DNA of 64,000 nt, taken from positions 62,001 to 126,000 of the forward strand of contig NZ_BOQP01000007.1 in assembly GCF_018332715.1 (NCBI RefSeq), given 5' to 3'. A model generated the notes under the pieces. The model was not told where the DNA came from. It ran no database searches and saw only the letters and a list, made by a program, of their open reading frames with translations. Each line of letters begins with the position of its first letter. Position 1 is the first letter of the stretch. A program made the translations under genes and the position numbers. Positions 61,014 to 64,000 of this stretch are shown here, piece after piece. The DNA comes from Winogradskya consettensis. Its GTDB lineage: Bacteria; Actinomycetota; Actinomycetes; Mycobacteriales; Micromonosporaceae.

Positions 61014-64000
61014 CCTCCCGCTCCGGCGACATCGCCATCACCGGTCTGGCCCTGCGCTTCCCGGGCTCCGACACGCTTCCCGAGCTCTTCGGTCACCTGG
61101 TGGCCGGGCGCTCCCTGATCACCGAGGTGCCCGCCGAGCGCTGGGTGAAGGAACGCCACTTCGGCGATCCCCGCAGCGGCGAGGCGAGGACGAACAGCAT
61201 CTGGGCCGGCTTCATCGAGCACGCCGATCGTTTCGACGCGGCGTTCTTCAACATCTCGCCGCGTGAGGCCGAGACGATGGACCCGCAGCAGCGGTTCGCG
61301 CTGGAGCTCGCGTGGCACGCCATCGAGGACGCCGGCTACCGCGCCGCGGATCTCGCCGGCAGCCGCACGGGTGTCTACATGGGGCTGTGCCACGCCGACT
61401 ATGCCGAGCTGATGGAGCGCGACGGCGTACCCACGGATGCGTACTTCCCGACCGGGACGGCGTACTCCATCGTGGCGAACCGGTTGTCGTACTTCTTCGA
61501 CCTCCGCGGCCCCAGCATCACCAATGACACGGCGTGCTCCAGCTCGCTCGTGTCGATCTACGAGGCCGTCGCCGCGCTGAACAACGGCGACTGCGACCTG
61601 GCCCTCGCCGGTGGCGTCAACCTGGCCTGGTCACCGAAGCTGTTCGTCGCGTTCAGCCAGGCCGGCATGCTGTCGCCCACCGGCCGCTCGCACGCCTTCG
61701 ATCAGGACGCCGACGGTTTCGTCCGCGGTGAGGGCGGCGCGATCCTGCTGCTCAAGCCGCTCGAGGCCGCGCTGGCCGACGGCGACGCGATCCACGCGGT
61801 GATCCGGGGCGCGGGCACCAACCACGGCGGCCGGACCAGCTCGCTGACCGTGACGAACCCGCGGGCACAGGCGGCGCTGATCGAGAACGTCTACAGCCGC
61901 GCCGGGGTGGCACCAGAGACCGTCACGTACATCGAGGCGCACGGCCCCGGCACCCCGGTCGGCGACCCCATCGAGATCCTGGGTCTGAAGAACGCGTTCC
62001 GCAGCATGCACGACGCCGCCGGGACCAGGCCCGAGCCGGAGATCACCGGGATCGGCTCGATCAAGTCGAACATCGGGCACCTGGAATCGGCTGCCGGCGT
62101 CGCCGGGGTCGTCAAGGTGATCGGGGCGATGGCCACCGGCACCCTGCCCGGCACCGTCAACTTCCGCGCCCTCAACCAGCTCATCGATCTCAACGGCAGC
62201 CCGTTCCGCATCGTCGGCGAGACCCAGCCGTGGACGCCGCCGGCGGACCTCCCGCGGCGGGCCGGGATCAGCTCGTTCGGGTTCGGCGGGACCAATGCGC
62301 ATGTGCTGCTGGAGGAGCCGCCGGTCTTCGCGGAGGGCGTACAGCTGCCGGGGCCTTATCTTGTCCCGCTCTCGGCGAAGAACCCTGCGCGGTTGCGGGA
62401 AGCGGCTGCGCGACTGCGGGCGTACCTGCAGGCCCCGGCCGACGAAGGCATCGCCGCGCTGCAGTCCGTCGGGACCATGACGGAGATCGCGTACACGTTG
62501 CAGGTCGGGCGGGAGGCGATGACCGCCCGCGCGGCGTTCGTGGTCAATGACCACGAAGAGCTCGTAGCGGCGCTGGAGGCGTTCACCCCGGGTGAGGTTC
62601 ACGCCGTGGAGCAGGCGTCCGAGGAGATCGTGGCTACCGCAAACCGGTGGGTCGGCGGCGGGACCGTCGACTGGGCGGCTTCCTACGAGACCCGGCCGCA
62701 TCGGGTACGCCTGCCGGGCTACCCGTTCGCCACCGACCGGCACTGGTTCGTCACGCCGCCCGCCGCTCCCCCGGCTGTCGACCGGCTTCACCCGCTCGTG
62801 CATCGCAACACGTCCACGTTGAGCGATTCGCGGTTCAGCTCGACGTTCACTGGTTCGGAGCCGTTCCTTGACGCGCATCGGGTCGAGGGGCGTGCGGTGC
62901 TGCCCGCCGTGGCGCATCTGGAGATGGCTCGGGCTGCTGTCGGCTTCGCCGCCGGGCAGGCATCGGTGTCGCTCAGTGATGTCGCGTGGTTGCGGCCGCT
63001 GACCGGGGACGGCTCACCGATCGAGGTGGATGTCGCCCTGCGTGGTCAGGACGACGGGGTCGCGTTCGAGATCAAGCGTGGCGAGGTTGTGTACAGCGCC
63101 GGATTCGCGCGGACCGGGCCGCTCGTCACGCCGCCGCGCGTCGACCTCGACACTGTCCGCGCGGCTTGCCCCGAGACCGCGGACGTGGCCCAGCTGTACG
63201 ACGGATTGCGCGGAACCGGGCTCTCGCACGGTCCCGCGATGCGGCGGCTGCGTGCGGTGAGCGTCGGCGAGGACCAAGCGCTGGCCCGGATCGACAGCGA
63301 CGACGTCGACGGATACGTGCTGCCGCCGAGTGTGGTCGACGCGGCGTTCCAGGTGTCGCTGCTGCTGCTCGGTGACACCGGGGATCCGGTGCTGGCGTTC
63401 GCGGTGCGGGAGTTGCAGGCGTACGCGGCCTGCCCGTCCACCACCTGGGCCTGGGTACGCCGTACGACCGAGGGCGCGTTCGACATCGACCTGTGCGACG
63501 GCGACGGCACGGTGCTGGCCGCTGTCCGGGGGCTCGCCCAGCGCACCGCCCGCGGCTCCTCGCGAGTGGTGACCGCGACCTCGCAGTGGATCGACACCCC
63601 GGTCCGGGCGGGCTCGGGCGGCCGCACCTTGCACGGTCTGGTTGTCGGACGCGAGCTCGACGGTTGTGTGTCGTTGCCCGCCATATCCGCGGGCGGCGTG
63701 GCCGCGGGTGTTCAGCAGACGCTGATGGACGTCTTCTCGCGTGTGCAGGAAGTGCTGCGTTCCTCCCCGGACACCGAGCAGCGATTCGTGGTGCTGGTCG
63801 ACGGGCGTGTCCCCGAGCACCACCACGCGGCGCTGGCCGGTCTCCTGCGCAGTGTCGTGCTGGAGAACCCGCTCGTCTCCGGGCTCGTGGTCCGGGTGGC
63901 CGGGCTCGCCGCCGCCGAGCCGGCGTCGCTGGCCGCCGTCCTGGGCGCGGAAGGCAGCGATGATTCCGCGGACACCGAGGTGCGTTATCTCGGCGACGGG
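61010..64000 (+). CDS. AT-less type I polyketide synthase, 5' part (KS-DH-KR...)
   Basis: First 997 codons of a large PKS, open at the window edge. Residues 1-~437 are a ketosynthase with Cys176 (DTACSSSLV), His311 (EAHGPGTPVGDP) and His357 (NIGHLESAAG); the usual HGTGT reads HGPGT. Residues ~440-580 are a flanking linker with no acyltransferase core. Residues ~590-860 are a dehydratase with His622 (HRVEGRAVLP) and Asp776 (PPSVVDAAFQ). The end (RFVVLVDGRVPEHHHAAL, VVLENPLVSGLVVRV) looks like the structural half of a ketoreductase. The ATG overlaps the amidotransferase stop with AGAGGA upstream. KS-DH-KR suits the first extension of a malonamyl starter. Confidence 0.95.
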   Translation, partial: MTSRSGDIAITGLALRFPGSDTLPELFGHLVAGRSLITEVPAERWVKERHFGDPRSGEARTNSIWAGFIEHADRFDAAFFNISPREAETMDPQQRFALELAWHAIEDAGYRAADLAGSRTGVYMGLCHADYAELMERDGVPTDAYFPTGTAYSIVANRLSYFFDLRGPSITNDTACSSSLVSIYEAVAALNNGDCDLALAGGVNLAWSPKLFVAFSQAGMLSPTGRSHAFDQDADGFVRGEGGAILLLKPLEAALADGDAIHAVIRGAGTNHGGRTSSLTVTNPRAQAALIENVYSRAGVAPETVTYIEAHGPGTPVGDPIEILGLKNAFRSMHDAAGTRPEPEITGIGSIKSNIGHLESAAGVAGVVKVIGAMATGTLPGTVNFRALNQLIDLNGSPFRIVGETQPWTPPADLPRRAGISSFGFGGTNAHVLLEEPPVFAEGVQLPGPYLVPLSAKNPARLREAAARLRAYLQAPADEGIAALQSVGTMTEIAYTLQVGREAMTARAAFVVNDHEELVAALEAFTPGEVHAVEQASEEIVATANRWVGGGTVDWAASYETRPHRVRLPGYPFATDRHWFVTPPAAPPAVDRLHPLVHRNTSTLSDSRFSSTFTGSEPFLDAHRVEGRAVLPAVAHLEMARAAVGFAAGQASVSLSDVAWLRPLTGDGSPIEVDVALRGQDDGVAFEIKRGEVVYSAGFARTGPLVTPPRVDLDTVRAACPETADVAQLYDGLRGTGLSHGPAMRRLRAVSVGEDQALARIDSDDVDGYVLPPSVVDAAFQVSLLLLGDTGDPVLAFAVRELQAYAACPSTTWAWVRRTTEGAFDIDLCDGDGTVLAAVRGLAQRTARGSSRVVTATSQWIDTPVRAGSGGRTLHGLVVGRELDGCVSLPAISAGGVAAGVQQTLMDVFSRVQEVLRSSPDTEQRFVVLVDGRVPEHHHAALAGLLRSVVLENPLVSGLVVRVAGLAAAEPASLAAVLGAEGSDDSADTEVRYLGDG

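Overview
The window is high-GC actinomycete chromosome. Long GC-rich coding, GTG and TTG starts, F420-type oxidoreductases, WXG100-like proteins, a DtxR/IdeR-type iron box and many secreted CBM-bearing polysaccharide hydrolases together suggest a soil Micromonosporaceae such as Actinoplanes. This taxonomic guess is an inference from content; no marker gene is present.

Layout. 0-12.5 kb: metabolic, regulatory and envelope genes (DUF1062, sulfotransferase, VOC/WYL divergent pair, hydrolase/MarR divergent pair, PHP phosphatase, MltG, P450, secreted metalloprotease), interleaved with short tandem-repeat arrays at gene 3' ends and a decayed intradiol dioxygenase. 12.6-15.6 kb: an iron-regulated siderophore-interacting protein, then a three-gene, tightly overlapping WXG100-like polymorphic toxin/immunity operon. 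15.6-25.7 kb: an LCP cell-wall ligase, an autoregulated winged-helix/membrane/hydrolase operon, an NmrA-SnoaL fusion opposite an AraC regulator, pectate lyase, a protease inhibitor and MsrA. 25.9-38.9 kb: a secreted galactose-oxidase-like copper radical enzyme with a His-rich N-terminus, a two-repeat secreted protein, an overlapping three-gene ABC exporter, several oxidoreductases and a frameshifted P-loop kinase. 39.3-56 kb: cold-shock protein and a carbohydrate region. This holds GH31, a CE1-type esterase, GH10 xylanase and CE15-type glucuronoyl esterase in one run, a CotH kinase coupled to DUF4956, and GH85. Four of these proteins end in nearly the same ~90-residue CBM2-like module. GH31 and GH85 share a LacI-type operator sequence.

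57.9-64 kb: the start of a polyketide cluster with discrete acyltransferase, discrete ACP, asparagine-synthase-like amidotransferase and an AT-less type I PKS opening KS-DH-(KR). This order is the signature of the glutarimide family (iso-migrastatin, lactimidomycin, cycloheximide). The amidotransferase would make malonamyl-ACP, which the first KS would extend and the DH/KR would reduce to the unsaturated acceptor needed for glutarimide closure. The cluster runs off the right edge.

No tRNA, rRNA, CRISPR array, insertion sequence or replication origin was seen. At least four genes are broken (dioxygenase, unknown conserved gene, P-loop kinase, response regulator), and six tandem arrays lie in the first 22 kb.
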